A stretch of 64,000 nucleotides of DNA from the NCBI GenBank assembly GCA_029216955.1, contig JANAVB010005597.1, forward strand, positions 43,061,035 to 43,125,034, read 5' to 3'. Below, one piece after another: positions 9,280 to 21,246 of the stretch (its first letter is position 1; each line of letters opens with the position of its first letter). The notes below the pieces were generated by a model, which was not told where the DNA came from, searched no databases, and saw only the letters and a program-made list of their open reading frames with translations. This DNA is from Iris pallida. Taxonomy: Eukaryota > Streptophyta > Magnoliopsida > Asparagales > Iridaceae. A program made the position numbers and the translations under genes.

Positions 9280-12200
9280 GAACCTTGAACAAATTTATTT
9301 CTGTTTGTTCCATCTTCTTCCTTGCATGATTCTAAGCAGGTTTAGAACTTGGAGTTTTCGGTTTTACCGAGTGGATTGTTGTAGATCTAGCTTTGTGGTA
9401 ATTTCGGTTTTCATGGGTTTTGATCTGTCAAACTTGCATGTTTTTGTCAACTGATGGTTCCATGTTACATAGAATTTCATCTTACCCAAATTTGACCCAT
9501 GGGAGTCTGGATTTGGGTTCCTATTGTTGTTTGGAGGAGCTTGGATGTCCTGGTATTTTCCATAGACATGTTCTCTGTGAGAGCTGTCAATTTTGCTTCT
9601 GGCCGCATGAGCACTTTTGCTTCTGGCCGCATGAGCGTTATTTATTGCATGGCCTTTTAATTTAATTGTTTGCAAGCTTGCATGCAACTTGCCTGAGCCG
9701 CATAGGCCATTGGTTATTCCCAGCCGCATGGGCCTTGGTCATTAGCATTAAATAATTGCTTGTATTAAATATTCACCATTAGTATTAATTATTTAGCTTT
9801 GGCCTTAAGCATAATATCATTTTCTTGCATGCTTATATGCAAGCAGTGAGCCGCATGACTTTATTATTGTACGCATACATTATCAAGCAAGTGGGCCGCA
9901 TGGGAAATTTGTGCCTGGCCGCATAGGTTTTTGAAGATGAATGCATTATAATAATATTATATTCCATGCATTAGGCTTCAGCCGCATAGGCTTTTGAAAA
10001 TGTGACACTTTTTGCATTTAAGTCCCTATTCCTTATGACTTAATGCCTTTTGCATATAAGTCATTTTTCATTATTTCGTAATACTTTAAGTATTGGTCCT
10101 TTATGTTCTAATGATTTCCAAAGTGCTGTGCTTAATGACTTTTTGTATTTAGGTCCTTAACATTTAATAGTTTATGCATTTAAGGCCTTCCCTTGGACAG
10201 GCTAGCCGCATAAGACTTTGTGTGCTTTAAAAGCCTTTTTGCATTTAGGTCCCCTTGGGAGACTCAGCCGCATATGGAGCAATTGAGAGCCGCATGGCTC
10301 ACTTGTACTGTGATATTTTTTTTATCTTGCAGAAAAGAAAAAGGAGCCGCATACACTTGCCAATGCATACTTGCCATCAACTGCATGGCCATTATTTATT
10401 TATTTTTGTTTGTATTTTCATACAAGCAAATGTGAGACTGAGCCGCATGGCCTCTTCCCACTTGCTGGCCGCATGGCCATTGTACTTTGGACTTTGAATT
10501 TAATATTGGATCGCCTGGCTTTTATTGAGTTGCCTGTACTTGCAGGATATATTTTATTATATGTCATCATTGCTTGGCCACGTGAACGAATATTTAAATG
10601 GTTCACGTGAACCTTTTCTTATTGCATTAATTGTGGGGGGTCCCACATAGCTTCTTTTAGTTGACTTGCTTGCTGAAGTGGGAGTTTGCATTTAATGAGG
10701 GTCCCACTATCTTTTGTCTTATTTGATTTTATGGCCTATTTATTGTTTCCTGACCACATGGGGTCCCTCCCACTCTTGGCCGCAGGCACAATTGTATGCT
10801 AGCCGCATATGGCTTGCTGGCCTTAAAGGGTTGACTGATTGTATTTAATTAATTTCGGAGCCGCATGGGTGGCCTCCCACTCTCTTTGACCGCATGTTTG
10901 TTCTCCCACTTTTGGACCGCATGGGTCCCACTTTGATTGTTTAAATTTTTATTTGCCTGAATTGTGGTCAGAATTTCTTCCCACTCCCAACATGAAAATT
11001 GTAGAGTTTCTCCTTGGCTTCAAGAATATATATATTATTAATATATTATTATTTAATTGTGCAAGTTTCTTCCTTCTTTAATAAATGACATGACACGACG
11101 GTGACCCGTAGTGGTGCACTCTTGAAATGAACTTGACATGATATTTTTGAAATGATATTCTTGACTTGATAATTGACAGTGATAACTTGACATGATATGC
11201 TTGACCTGATTCTTGATAGTGACCCGCCGTGGTGCACTCTTGACATGATAACTTGAAATGATAAATGATAATTCTTGATAGTGGCCCGTCGTGGCGCACT
11301 CTTGATAAGTAATAATGATAATGATAGTAGCCCGTCATGGCGCACTCCTGACAAGAATTAATTAGTATCCTGACACCGTGGGTGATTGTGTTTGTACAAA
11401 TGAACCCGTCTCGTCTTGCATCATGTCTAGGACATGAATCCCTGGTTTCCCACGGTCAGGGATTCATACTGAAATGGACTAAGGCTAATTACTAGAATAA
11501 TCCAGTAGTTCATGGAGAGACTTTCCAGTTACCTGTTGCCCCTTTGATCCCGGCCTTATATATATATACATGATTTGTTGCTATCCGTCGAGATGAGCGC
11601 ACTTCCAGCCCGCCGTCGAGTGTGGTACCTTAGGACACATGTATCTTACTACAGTGTGTCTGCTATAACATGCTATCTTTTCCTTTTCTTTGCTGGGGTC
11701 ATTCAGGTAGTAACAAACGGGTAATTGGACTTGGAAGAATCTCATTGCATCTTGCTAGTAACTAGGCCTGTGATAACCCTAGTTAGTTAAAGTATCAAGC
11801 CGTACTTATTGCTTGGCCGTGATTGATTGAATGGAGTCTAACTCAGTCTAGTCTTGACTTGATCCTGCAAAGATTGTCACATGACTTGATTGTTCATATT
11901 CGCCCTGTCCTGTACATGATCGTTATATGTCCTGATTTCTTATTTTATCCTGCCGATAAATGGTGGGAGAAACCAAGTTCTGTTCAGACGAAGGTTTACA
12001 ACCCCGGTCCTTGTTTGGTTTACGGGTTATAACCTGGTTATCTGAATAGTCCCATGGTTATCTCCTCGTATATCACCTTTCCAGTTCTATTTATTTAACA
12101 TGTTCTCCAGTTTACTTTTCGTCAAAATGATGATTTACTTACTGTCTTCCTATGTTCGGGATAAGTGCATTGGTACTGCACGAATCTCGATCCTCCCTTA

Positions 12201-12837
12201 CTTATTGCTTGTTGTTTGCTATTGATTGCTGGTTTTAAGTTCATAGTTCGGCCTCCTTTGTGGTACTTGCTATTTGGGGTCTGACCCCACTGGTTTTGCA
12301 TGGCCAGGTTCTAATAGAAGAGCCCGAAGGATCTACCGCAACATCTACTCGACGGTGACCAGCCGGAGCACCAGAGTGCCTCAGTGGGTTTCTTCTTCAT
12401 TCTCCCACTGATATGTAAATTCTCCTCTTGTAACGTTTAGCCCCGAGCACGTGTTTAGCTCGTGTTTGGTATTTTCTTGATATTGTAGCCTACGAGCATA
12501 AACATGATATGTGTATTCTAGACTATAGCTAGTCCTTATCATGTACGACTAATATTCTAGCTAGTCCTCAGTTCTATGGTACTGGCTTCATGATCATTCA
12601 TGTATATGGTTCGGGACGCCTTACTATTGTATGTATGAGGATCGTACTCTTTGCTCTTGTGTAACTGCCTGTGTTTGAGATACCTAGGATTGTTAAACCA
12701 TAGGATTGACTGATGGCTTGTAAAGTAACCCCCATGTCTTGACAGCTTATACGTGATTTCAGAGTATTAACGTACTTTGGAATTGCGTAGCTGGCTGTGT
12801 CCGCCTCCGTCCAGTATTCTGGTTCTAGGGCGTGACA

Positions 12838-13586
12838 TGGTTTTAGTGGTGGCCCATGCAGGTCTGAATCTCGATTTTCAGATTTGTGGGGGTTACCATG
12901 TTTAGATATCTCAATCACGATTATCCTTATTGATCTCCTTCGGATTATTCTCTATCTCTGATACTTGACTTGATATCTGTTTTGATCGTTGGTCATTCCT
13001 GTTCCCATGATTTGATCTTGTGTCCTTCAACTTTCAAGGGCACTGTTCTTGATCATTCTTATTATCTTGTTCGTGTTTTGCCGAGGGCAGCTCAGCATTC
13101 TTCAGCCAGGCCAGCTATGGAGGATCAGTCTCAGCATGCAAGTAGAGATGTCAGTCCATCCTGATCAGCCGTTTGCTTCTGTCTTCGTATCTTGAGACAG
13201 ATACATGAAATTTATTTGTCTCAACTACGATGACACGTCCTGGGTAGAGTCATGTCTTGAACTAAGTCATTGGTACCGACTTACCTTGAGGCCTGACTTT
13301 TATCCATTTTTGGTAGTCAGCTTAGGCCAGCAAGTACGTTGGTTCCTACACAACTGTCTCAGGAGTCATATTGATCCATATGCCTCCAGCCCTTCTTGAT
13401 CATGATTGTATTTGTTCTTGTGCATTTATTTTCCGCTTACGCATTTTATTTACATTCCTGATTGCTTTATTTTCCTTACTTGTCGTGCCTTGACTTATTG
13501 AGATCGTTGAGTTTTCTGGAGCTTTTGTTTTGCTCGACTAGCCTCAGGAAATTTCGAGGAAGAAATTTTTCTAAGGGGTGGAGAGT
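12838..13586 (+). other. LARD-A internal domain
   Basis: 749 bp without recognisable gag or pol. It begins TGGTTTTAGTGGTGGCCCAT; the part GGTGGCCCATGCAGGTC recurs at the same place in LARD-B and must hold or replace the tRNA primer-binding site. Near the 3' end TTTCGAGGAAGAAATTTTT matches the pre-PPT motif of gypsy elements. A 64-codon ORF at 12970-13164 has no recognisable family and is probably chance. Confidence 0.8.
13573..13586 (+). promoter_or_regulatory. Polypurine tract, LARD-A
   Basis: AAGGGGTGGAGAG immediately before the TGTAACGCTCG start of the 3' LTR. Confidence 0.85.
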
Positions 13587-13807
13587 TGTAACGCTCGTCT
13601 TGCCGTATCAGTATTTTATACGGATACGTATTTATTTGAGTAGTATTTCGTATTTATCGATTTGCGTGATATTTTAAAATTTTCCTAAGTGTAGTATTTT
13701 TATGACTTGGTTTAACTTGGTTTGGTTTAGTTTGGTTCCTTGTGAGGTGAGGTGTATGGTTTAGATTGAGTGGAGAGGAATGAATGGTGGAGATCACCTG
13801 AGCTTGT

Positions 13808-13814
13808 TATATAA
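13808..13814 (+). promoter_or_regulatory. TATA box, LARD-A 3' LTR
   Basis: TATATAA identical in context to that of the 5' LTR; in a 3' LTR it could drive readout into the B-like LTR sequence beyond 17463. Confidence 0.6.
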
Positions 13815-13887
13815 GCCACTTTTTCTCTCCCCCTCCTCATTCACCCTCATTCATTTCTTTTCCACCAAACCCTAGCCATTGGAGAGA

Positions 13888-13904
13888 GGCAAGTACACCT
13901 TGCC
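13888..13904 (+). promoter_or_regulatory. Leader palindrome, LARD-A 3' LTR
   Basis: GGCAAGTACACCTTGCC, unchanged relative to the 5' LTR. Confidence 0.65.
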
Positions 13905-16900
13905 GAACCTTGAACAAATTTATTTCTGTTTATTCCATCTTCTTCCTTGCATGATTCTAAGCAGGTTTAGAACTTGGAGTTTTCGGTTTTACCGAGTGGA
14001 TTGTTGTAAATCTAGCTTTGTGGTAATTTCGGTTTTCATGGGTTTTGATCTGTCAAACTTGCATGTTTTTGTCAACTGATGGTTCCATGTTACATAGAAT
14101 TTCATCTTACCCAAATTTGACCCATGGGAGTCTGGATTTGGGTTCCTATTGTTGTTTGGAGGAGCTTGGATGTCCTGGTATTTTCCATAGACATGTTCTC
14201 TGTGAGAGCTGTCAATTTTGCTTCTGGCCGCATGAGCACTTTTGCTTCTGGCCGCATGAGCGTTATTTATTGCATGGCCTTTTAATTTAATTGTTTGCAA
14301 GCTTGCATGCAACTTGCCTGAGCCGCATAGGCCATTGGTTATTCCCAGCCGCATGGGCCTTGGTCATTAGCATTAAATAATTGCTTGTATTAAATATTCA
14401 CCATTAGTATTAATTATTTAGCTTTGGCCTTAAGCATAATATCATTTTCTTGCATGCTTATATGCAAGCAGTGAGCCGCATGACTTTATTATTGTACGCA
14501 TACATTATCAAGCAAGTGGGCCGCATGGGAAATTTGTGCCTGGCCGCATAGGTTTTTGAAGATGAATGCATTATAATAATATTATATTCCATGCATTAGG
14601 CTTCAGCCGCATAGGCTTTTGAAAATGTGACACTTTTTGCATTTAAGTCCCTATTCCTTATGACTTAATGCCTTTTGCATATAAGTCCTTTTTCATTATT
14701 TCGTAATACTTTAAGTATTGGTCCTTTATGTTCTAATGATTTCCAAAGTGCTGTGCTTAATGACTTTTTGCATTTAGGTCCTTAACATTTAATAGTTTAT
14801 GCATTTAAGGCCTTCCCTTGGAAAGGCTAGCCGCATAAGACTTTGTGTGCTTTAAAAGCCTTTTTGCATTTAGGTCCCCTTGGGAGACTCAGCCATATGG
14901 AGCAATTGAGAGCCGCATGGCTCACTTGTACTGTGATATTTTTTTATCTTGCAGAAAAGAAAAAGGAGCCGCATACACTTGCCAATGCATACTTGCCATC
15001 AACTGCATGGCCATTATTTATTTATTTTTGTTTGTATTTTCATGCAAGCAAATGTGAGACTGAGCCGCATGGCCTCTTCCCACTTGCTGGCCGCATGGCC
15101 ATTGTACTTTGGACTTTGAATTTAATATTGGATCGTCTGGCTTTTATTGAGTTACATGTACTTGCAGGATATATTTTATTATATGTCATCATTGCTTGGC
15201 CACGTAAACCAATATTTAAATGGTTCACGTGAACCTTTTCTTATTGCATTAATTGTGGGGGGTCCCACATAGCTTCTTTTAGTTGACTTGCTTGCTGAAG
15301 TGGGAGTTTGCATTTAATGAGGGTCCCACTATCTTTTGTCTTATTTGATTTTATGGCCTATTTATTGTTTCCTGACCACATGGGGTCCCTCCCACTCTTG
15401 GCCGCAGGCACAATTGTATGCTAGCCGCATATGGCTTGCTGGCCTTAAAGGGTTGACTGATTGCATTTAATTAATTTCGGAGCCGCATGGGTGGCCTCCC
15501 ACTCTCTTTGACCGCATGTTTGTTCTCCCACTTTTGGACCGCATGGGTCCCACTTTGATTGTTTAAATGTTTTATTTGCCTGAACTGTGGTAAGAATTTC
15601 TTCCCACTCCCAACATGAAAATTGTAGAGTTTCTCCTTGGCTTCAAGAATATATATATATATTATTAATATATTATTTAATTGTGCAAGTTTCTTCCTTC
15701 TTTGATAAATGACATGACACGACGGTGACCCGTAGTGGTGCACTCTTGAAATGAACTTGACATGATATTCTTGACATGATATTCTTGACTTGATAATTGA
15801 CAGTGATAACTTGACATGATATGCTTGACCTGATTCTTGATAGTGACCCGCCGTGGTGCACTCTTGACATGATAACTTGAAATGATAAATGATAATTCTT
15901 GATAGTGGCCCGTCGTGGCGCACTCTTGATAAGTAATAATGATAATGATAGTGGCCCGTGGCGCACTCCTGACAAGAATTAATTAGTATCCTGATACCGT
16001 GGGTGATTGTGTTTGTACAAATGAACCCGTCTCGTCTTGCATCATGTTTAGGACATGAATTCCTGGTTTCCCACGGTCAGGGATTCATACTGAAATGGAC
16101 TAAGGCTAATTACTAGAATAATCCAGTAGTTCATGGAGAGACTTTCCCAGTTACCTGTTGCCCCTTTGATCCCGGCCTTATATATATATATACATGGGAT
16201 TTGTTACTATCCGTCGAGATGAGCGCACTTCCAGCCCGCCGTCGAATGTGGTACCTTAGGACACATGTATCTTACTATAGTGTGTCTGCTATAACATGCT
16301 ATCTTTTCCTTTTCTTTGCTGGGGTCATTCAGGTAGTAACAAACGGGTAATTCGACTTGGAAGAATCTCATTGCATCTTGCTAGTAACTAGGCTTGTGAT
16401 AACCCTAGTTAGTTAAAGTATCAAGCCGTACTTATTGCTTGGCCGTGATTGATTGAATGGAGTCTAACTCAGTCTAGTCTTGACTTGATCCTGCACAAGA
16501 TTGTCACATGACCTGATTGTTCATATTCGCCCTGTCCTGTACATGATCGTTACATGTCCTGATTTCTTATTTTATCCTGCCGATAAATGGTGGGAGAAAC
16601 CAAGTTCTGTTCAGACGAAGGGTTACAACCCCGGTCCTTGTTTGGTTTACGGGTTGTAACCTGGTTATCTGAATAGTCCCATGGTTATCTCCTCGTATAT
16701 CATCTTTCCAGTTCTATTTATTTAACATGTTCTCCAGTTTACTTTTCGTCAAAATGATGATTTACTTACTGTCTTCCTATGTTCGGGATAAGTGCATTGG
16801 TACTGCACGAATCTCGATCCTCCCTTACTTATTGCTTGTTGTTTGCTATTGATTGCTGGTTTTAAGTTCATAGTTCGGCCTCCTTTGTGGTACTTGCTAT

Positions 16901-17503
16901 TTGGGGTCTGACCCCACTGGTTTTGCATGGCCAGGTTCTAACAGAAGAGCCCGAAGGATCTACCGCAACATCTACTCGACGGTGACCAGCCGGAGCACCA
17001 GAGTGCCTCAGTGGGTTTCTTCTTCATTCTCCCACTGATATGTAAATTCTCCTCTTGTAACGTTTAGCCCCGAGCACGTGTTTAGCTCGTGTTTGGTATT
17101 TTCTTGATATTGTAGCCTACGGGCATAAACATGATATGTGTATTCTAGACTATAGCTAGTCCTTATCATATACGACTAATATTCTAGCTAGTCCTCAGTT
17201 CTATGGTACTGGCTTCATGATCATTCATGTATATGGTTCGGGACGCCTTACTATTGTATGTATGATGATCGTACTCTTTGCTCTTGTGTAACTGCCTGTG
17301 ATTGAGATACCTAGGATTGTTAAACCATAGGATTACTGATGGCTTGTAAAGTAACCCCCATGTCTTGACAGCTTATACGTGATTTCAGAGTATTAACGTA
17401 CTTTGGGATTGCGTAGCTGGCTGTGTCCGCCTCCGTCCAGTATTCTGGTTCTGGGGCGTGACACACACCCCCCCATGATGCCCTCTACCTATCACTCTAG
17501 GTA

Positions 17504-17508
17504 TACAC

Positions 17509-17570
<62 letters not shown>

Positions 17571-17586
17571 TATATATATATATATA
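17504..17586. repeat. (AC)n and (AT)n microsatellite
   Basis: Counterpart of the tract at 1683-1776, shorter and interrupted by TTATATATATTA. Confidence 0.95.
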
Positions 17587-18830
17587 TGTTATGCATATAT
17601 TATTTGTAGCCTATATACTTATAATGTGTGTTATTATTTGTAGATATATTAATACATGGGTATATGTGAATATGTGGTTTGGTATAGGCATGACATTGCC
17701 TATGGGTGTATACCTATGGCTTATAGCCTAGGTATGTGGTTTGAATGCCAGTTAAGTGTCTAGTTGACTTGTATAGTCTAGATATGGTGTGTGCTTACTA
17801 GAATAGACTAGTTAGGCCTAGTGAGACTTGTTTAGCTTAGGCTTGACCTAGTTGACCTAGTCGGGACAGGCTCAGCCCATCCCAGCCCACCGTTGGGACA
17901 AACAACCCCAAACCGAGAACTCATGAACAGACCCCCACCCCTGTTCGACACAGCAGCTACCTCAATCCCGAGCCCAACGGGAACCCAAGCAAAGCCAGGA
18001 AACCAGCCCAGCCTAACCTAGCAGTAAGCCTAAACTCCTCAGCCCAGGCCCACTGCTAAAGCCCCCACAGACCCGACCTCCTTTGTTATAATGTACAACC
18101 GAACAGAACCGTGCATATATGTGCTCGAGAATTGTCGACTAAAACCCTAACACCGCCATCCCCTGTGCGCCCTGGTGACCCCGACAACCAGGCAAGCGCC
18201 GCGCTCCTGCACAGCGCCGACACCGACCGCCAGAGCGCTGCCAGAGCCGTCGCGCGCGGCCAAGCCAAGAAACAGACAGCAGCAACAGCAGTCAGGAGGG
18301 GTAACTTCGCAGCGTTGATTCGCGACGATCACGCGATCGTTTCGTGAGCCGTTTTCTCGGGTATGTCCCCAACCCATACGAGAATAATTCCCTTCAATTA
18401 GTTTATTTTGTTTTATTTTGTATACGACGAGAATTGAGTTCCAAATCGAGGAAAAAACTCGATTTTCGGATATTAGAGACTGTCCCCGACACCCAACTTG
18501 GCGTCGAGTTTTCCACCAATCTATTCTTCGAATCAACAACTTTCTGAACAGAAGTTAACCACAACATATAGGGCTAGAAAAGTCCAGTAGGAGGTTTGTA
18601 AAGAATTGCTTTGTACAGAGAAGTATACACATGTAAACTTCGTCAAAAATCTGTTTTCAAAACAGAAGAAAACTAGAAAAGCCCTTCGATATGACGTGCG
18701 TCCCGCCAATCCGGGCGACGTGGTCGCGAACCGAAAGCATCGAAAGGTGCATAACGGATTCATGGTCGTGTGGGCTTTGACGGAATTCAAATTGATCGCA
18801 TGTGCGCGACGAATTTGATGCGTATCCGTC

Positions 18831-19361
18831 TAGGGGTGAGCATTCGGTTTATTCGGTTCAAATCGAACCGAATAACCGAAAACCGAATTGGACCGAAAAC
18901 GGAATAAGCAAAACCGAAACCGAACCGAATTGATCCATAACCGAATCAAACCGAACCGAATTAAATCGGTTCGGTTTTCGGTTTATTCGGTTTATTTAAT
19001 TTTTCGGTTTATTTGCAATTTTTTTTGTTATATATATAGTAACTAAATATACCTAAATTTATTAACTATATACCTATAGTATATACACATGTATATTCGG
19101 TATATACCTATATATATTAATACATGTGTGTATATATAGTATATACATATATATATATATATAGTAACTAATTTTTCTTATTCGGTTTTCGGTTTTAGAC
19201 CGAAACCGAAACCGAAACCCAAAACCGAAACCGAAACCGAATAAGAAAATTTAGTATTTTCAAAACCAAAACCGAACCGAATTTTTTAAACCGAACCGAA
19301 TCTCTTATTCGGTTCGGTTCGGTTGGGTTTTCGGTCCAAAACCGAATAATGCTCACCCCTA
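18831..19361. mobile_element. hAT-type MITE, copy 2
   Basis: Same element, same insertion point and same TATCCGTC duplications (18823-18830 and 19362-19369) as copy 1; 6 bp shorter through small indels in its TA-rich centre. It therefore inserted before the block was duplicated. Confidence 0.93.
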
Positions 19362-19894
19362 TATCCGTCGAAATTCACCGTATCGACCACTTTGCAAATT
19401 CTCCAATTACTTTGTGCACGCTCGTCAGATCGAGACGAAACTTGCGCCAACAAGATTGTATCATTTTTCTGGTCATGTATGCCAAGTTTGGTCCGATTCT
19501 GAGACAGTTGATTGGATCGCCGTTTCGCGGGCCCCACGATCCGATTCAACGGGTGATTTTATGCACGGCCCGCCGGAATCCAACTTTGGACATACGGTTG
19601 GGTTCATATCGTCAAACCAGATCTGTAGACATGTAGTTTGACGGCTTTAGAGACCATTAACTCTGGCACACTTTTCGGTGCAAAGCGGGTCCAACGACGG
19701 ACACCGTTTTGACCCAAAATTACCGTTTTGTCCCTGTATCCAGAATTGGACTTAAGGACAGACGATCCTAGCAAATTTGACTATTCTGAGACTGTTGATA
19801 TTGTCTATTTTAGATTTCGGAGACAGTTGTGATGACTTGGACTTTATGGCTTAGCAGCGGACTAGATTGTTGTTGGATTTGCGTGCAACCTCCA

Positions 19895-19911
19895 GGCAAG
19901 TATACCTTGCC
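19895..19911 (+). promoter_or_regulatory. Leader palindrome, B-like LTR
   Basis: GGCAAGTATACCTTGCC; the stem is as in family A, the loop is TATAC instead of TACAC. Confidence 0.65.
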
Positions 19912-20137
19912 TCCCTCTACAGTTTTATTTATATGCATTTTTTTCAGTTTTTAGTCTTTGATTGTTTATGGACATGTGCTTTTCGTGTTATATTCTGCAG
20001 AGTTATTTTTGTTTATAGCCATGTTCATGTTTTAGCCTTGTGTTTCACATTTAGAGTTTCTCGTCAGTACCTTGCTTGAGTCGTGTCATAGAACGAGTGC
20101 GTGTAGTGAACTGCCATAGCCTTGATTATTGTTGTAC

Positions 20138-20355
20138 ACAACCAGAGAGTCCACACTCGGGACGAGGGTTGTTTGGTGCACCAGAGAGTCCACACACGGG
20201 ACGAGGGTGTTTGTCGTGATCATTGGCACCAGAGAGTCCATACTCGGGACGAGGGTTGACCAATTACACCAGAGAGTCCTCGTTTGCTAACCAGAGAGTC
20301 CACACTCGGGACGAGGGTTAGTGCTTAGTTCAAACCCGTGCGTCCACACTCGGGA
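20138..20355 (+). repeat. Hairpin array (AGAGAGTCC...GGGACGAG units)
   Basis: Seven units, one truncated near 20275. Each has a fixed core, GTCC-loop-GGAC, inside outer arms that differ by unit but mostly remain complementary: ACAACC/GGTTGT, CACC/GGTG, CTAACC/GGTTAG, CAAACCC/GGGTTTG. One unit (20227-20262) has mismatched arms. Homologous to the arrays at 38357-38735 and 43358-43736. Confidence 0.85.
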
Positions 20356-20981
20356 TGAGGGTTTGGTTTCTTCCATTGATCTCGTGTATCGTTCATCCGG
20401 CAGTTCATTTATGCGTAGTTGTTCTAGTGTTCGTGTTCGTGTTCGTGTTCATGTTCGTGTTCGTGGTCATTTGTCGGATTCCTGTTTTCTTGTTTATCCT
20501 CTTTGCGCATGATAAAACTGTTAGATAGGCATGTATATTATGTATCTTGCTATATTCTCAGAGGAACTGATGATCTCCTCAGGTTTAGCGGTTGCATGGA
20601 GTTAGCTAGTAGTTCTGGGTGGCAGAGGATTTGCGACTCTTGTGGGTTTTGGATGCGATGATCCGCTTGCGGGATTCAGGTATCATTATTACTTGTTATC
20701 CTTTCGTGCTTTCTTACTTTATCATGTTTCCTGATTCAGTTTAGACTCTTGTTACTTTCTTTAGAGTCTTATCGGACATATATGCTAGTGGGCTGCAGAC
20801 CACGACCCATAGTGTTCATTCATGTTTCATATTCTTATTGTGGATTGAGATATAGATTTGTTTGCCATGATTTGGCAGTATACCATAGCGTTGACAGCGT
20901 TTACGTATTCGAGTCGGGCTGGAATCTGTTCGATACGTAGCTGGCTTGCTCACGAGCTCGCGTCCGGTGCGGGTCGTGACA

Positions 20982-21246
20982 ATAGCCAAACGGATTACTT
21001 AAATAATTTATAGAGAACAAAATATTATATGTCCTTTATAGGAGATTTTATAATTTGGAGATCATAAGGTATTCCGATTCCGATTTTGCTGGAAGGATTA
21101 TATTAATTAGTTATTTTGTTATTATTAGTCCATAATTATTTTTAGGGTCTTTATGAGTAAGTTAGTGTATTTAGTCGAATGTTTAATGAATTGGATAAAG
21201 TAATGTAAAGGGTCCATATTTGTTCTTTAATATTTATATTTTTATC
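20982..21246. other. AT-rich spacer, nothing recognised
   Basis: No ORF, repeat or transposon end seen. Confidence 0.6.

Larger units (their letters stand above)
8963..12837 (+). repeat. LARD-A 5' LTR
   Basis: 3875 bp. Order: promoter region with TATA box, leader palindrome, a segment conserved with the Tekay LTR (TTTTGATCTGTC...), about 1.3 kb studded with GCCGCAT motifs (9600-10930), four AGTGRCCCG...GCACT units (11095-11350), the pseudoknot-like pairing around 11434-11467, a GACACA/TGTGTC hairpin (11634-11660), and the CGTGACA end. Confidence 0.93.
8963..17463 (+). mobile_element. LARD-A: complete non-autonomous gypsy element with giant LTRs
   Basis: Two near-identical LTRs of 3875 and 3877 bp (TGTAAYGCTCG...GGCGTGACA) enclose only 749 bp. 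The flanking 5-bp duplication is CACAC (8958-8962 and 17464-17468), weak evidence because the target is dinucleotide-rich. There is no gag, pol or envelope coding capacity, so it fits the LARD class (large retrotransposon derivative) and would depend on proteins supplied in trans. LTR similarity to the Tekay-like LTR at 5624-8286 points to that lineage as the helper. High LTR identity indicates recent insertion. Confidence 0.93.
13587..17463 (+). repeat. LARD-A 3' LTR
   Basis: 3877 bp, colinear with the 5' LTR and differing by scattered substitutions and short indels. Differences such as TCTAGG versus TTTAGG near 16050 allow the duplicate at 1-1637 to be assigned to this LTR. The homologous TA run (16178-16192) is slightly longer here. 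Confidence 0.93.
17464..20981 (+). mobile_element. B-like gypsy LTR, 5'-truncated (second copy of block)
   Basis: Begins at the right end of LARD-A and runs to GGGTCGTGACA at 20981. It aligns with the LARD-B LTRs from the AAACCCTAA leader near 18138 onward. It includes the hAT MITE (18831-19361), the leader palindrome (19895-19911), a hairpin array (20138-20355) and a CGTTCG-rich stretch near 20430. No second LTR or interior follows; the sequence after 20981 is unrelated AT-rich spacer. Its first part is missing, and it is diverged enough from LARD-B to be a subfamily. Confidence 0.85.

Noticed and set aside
9254..9454. ORFs repeated in LARD-A LTRs (66 and 121 codons at both LTRs)
   Set aside because: Conserved only because the LTRs are near-identical; no gag, pol or host-protein similarity and they overlap the leader structures.
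20138..20355. CRISPR-like appearance of repeats with variable spacers
   Set aside because: Units lie in eukaryotic LTRs, spacers are short and uneven, no cas genes; the repeat itself varies in a paired manner.
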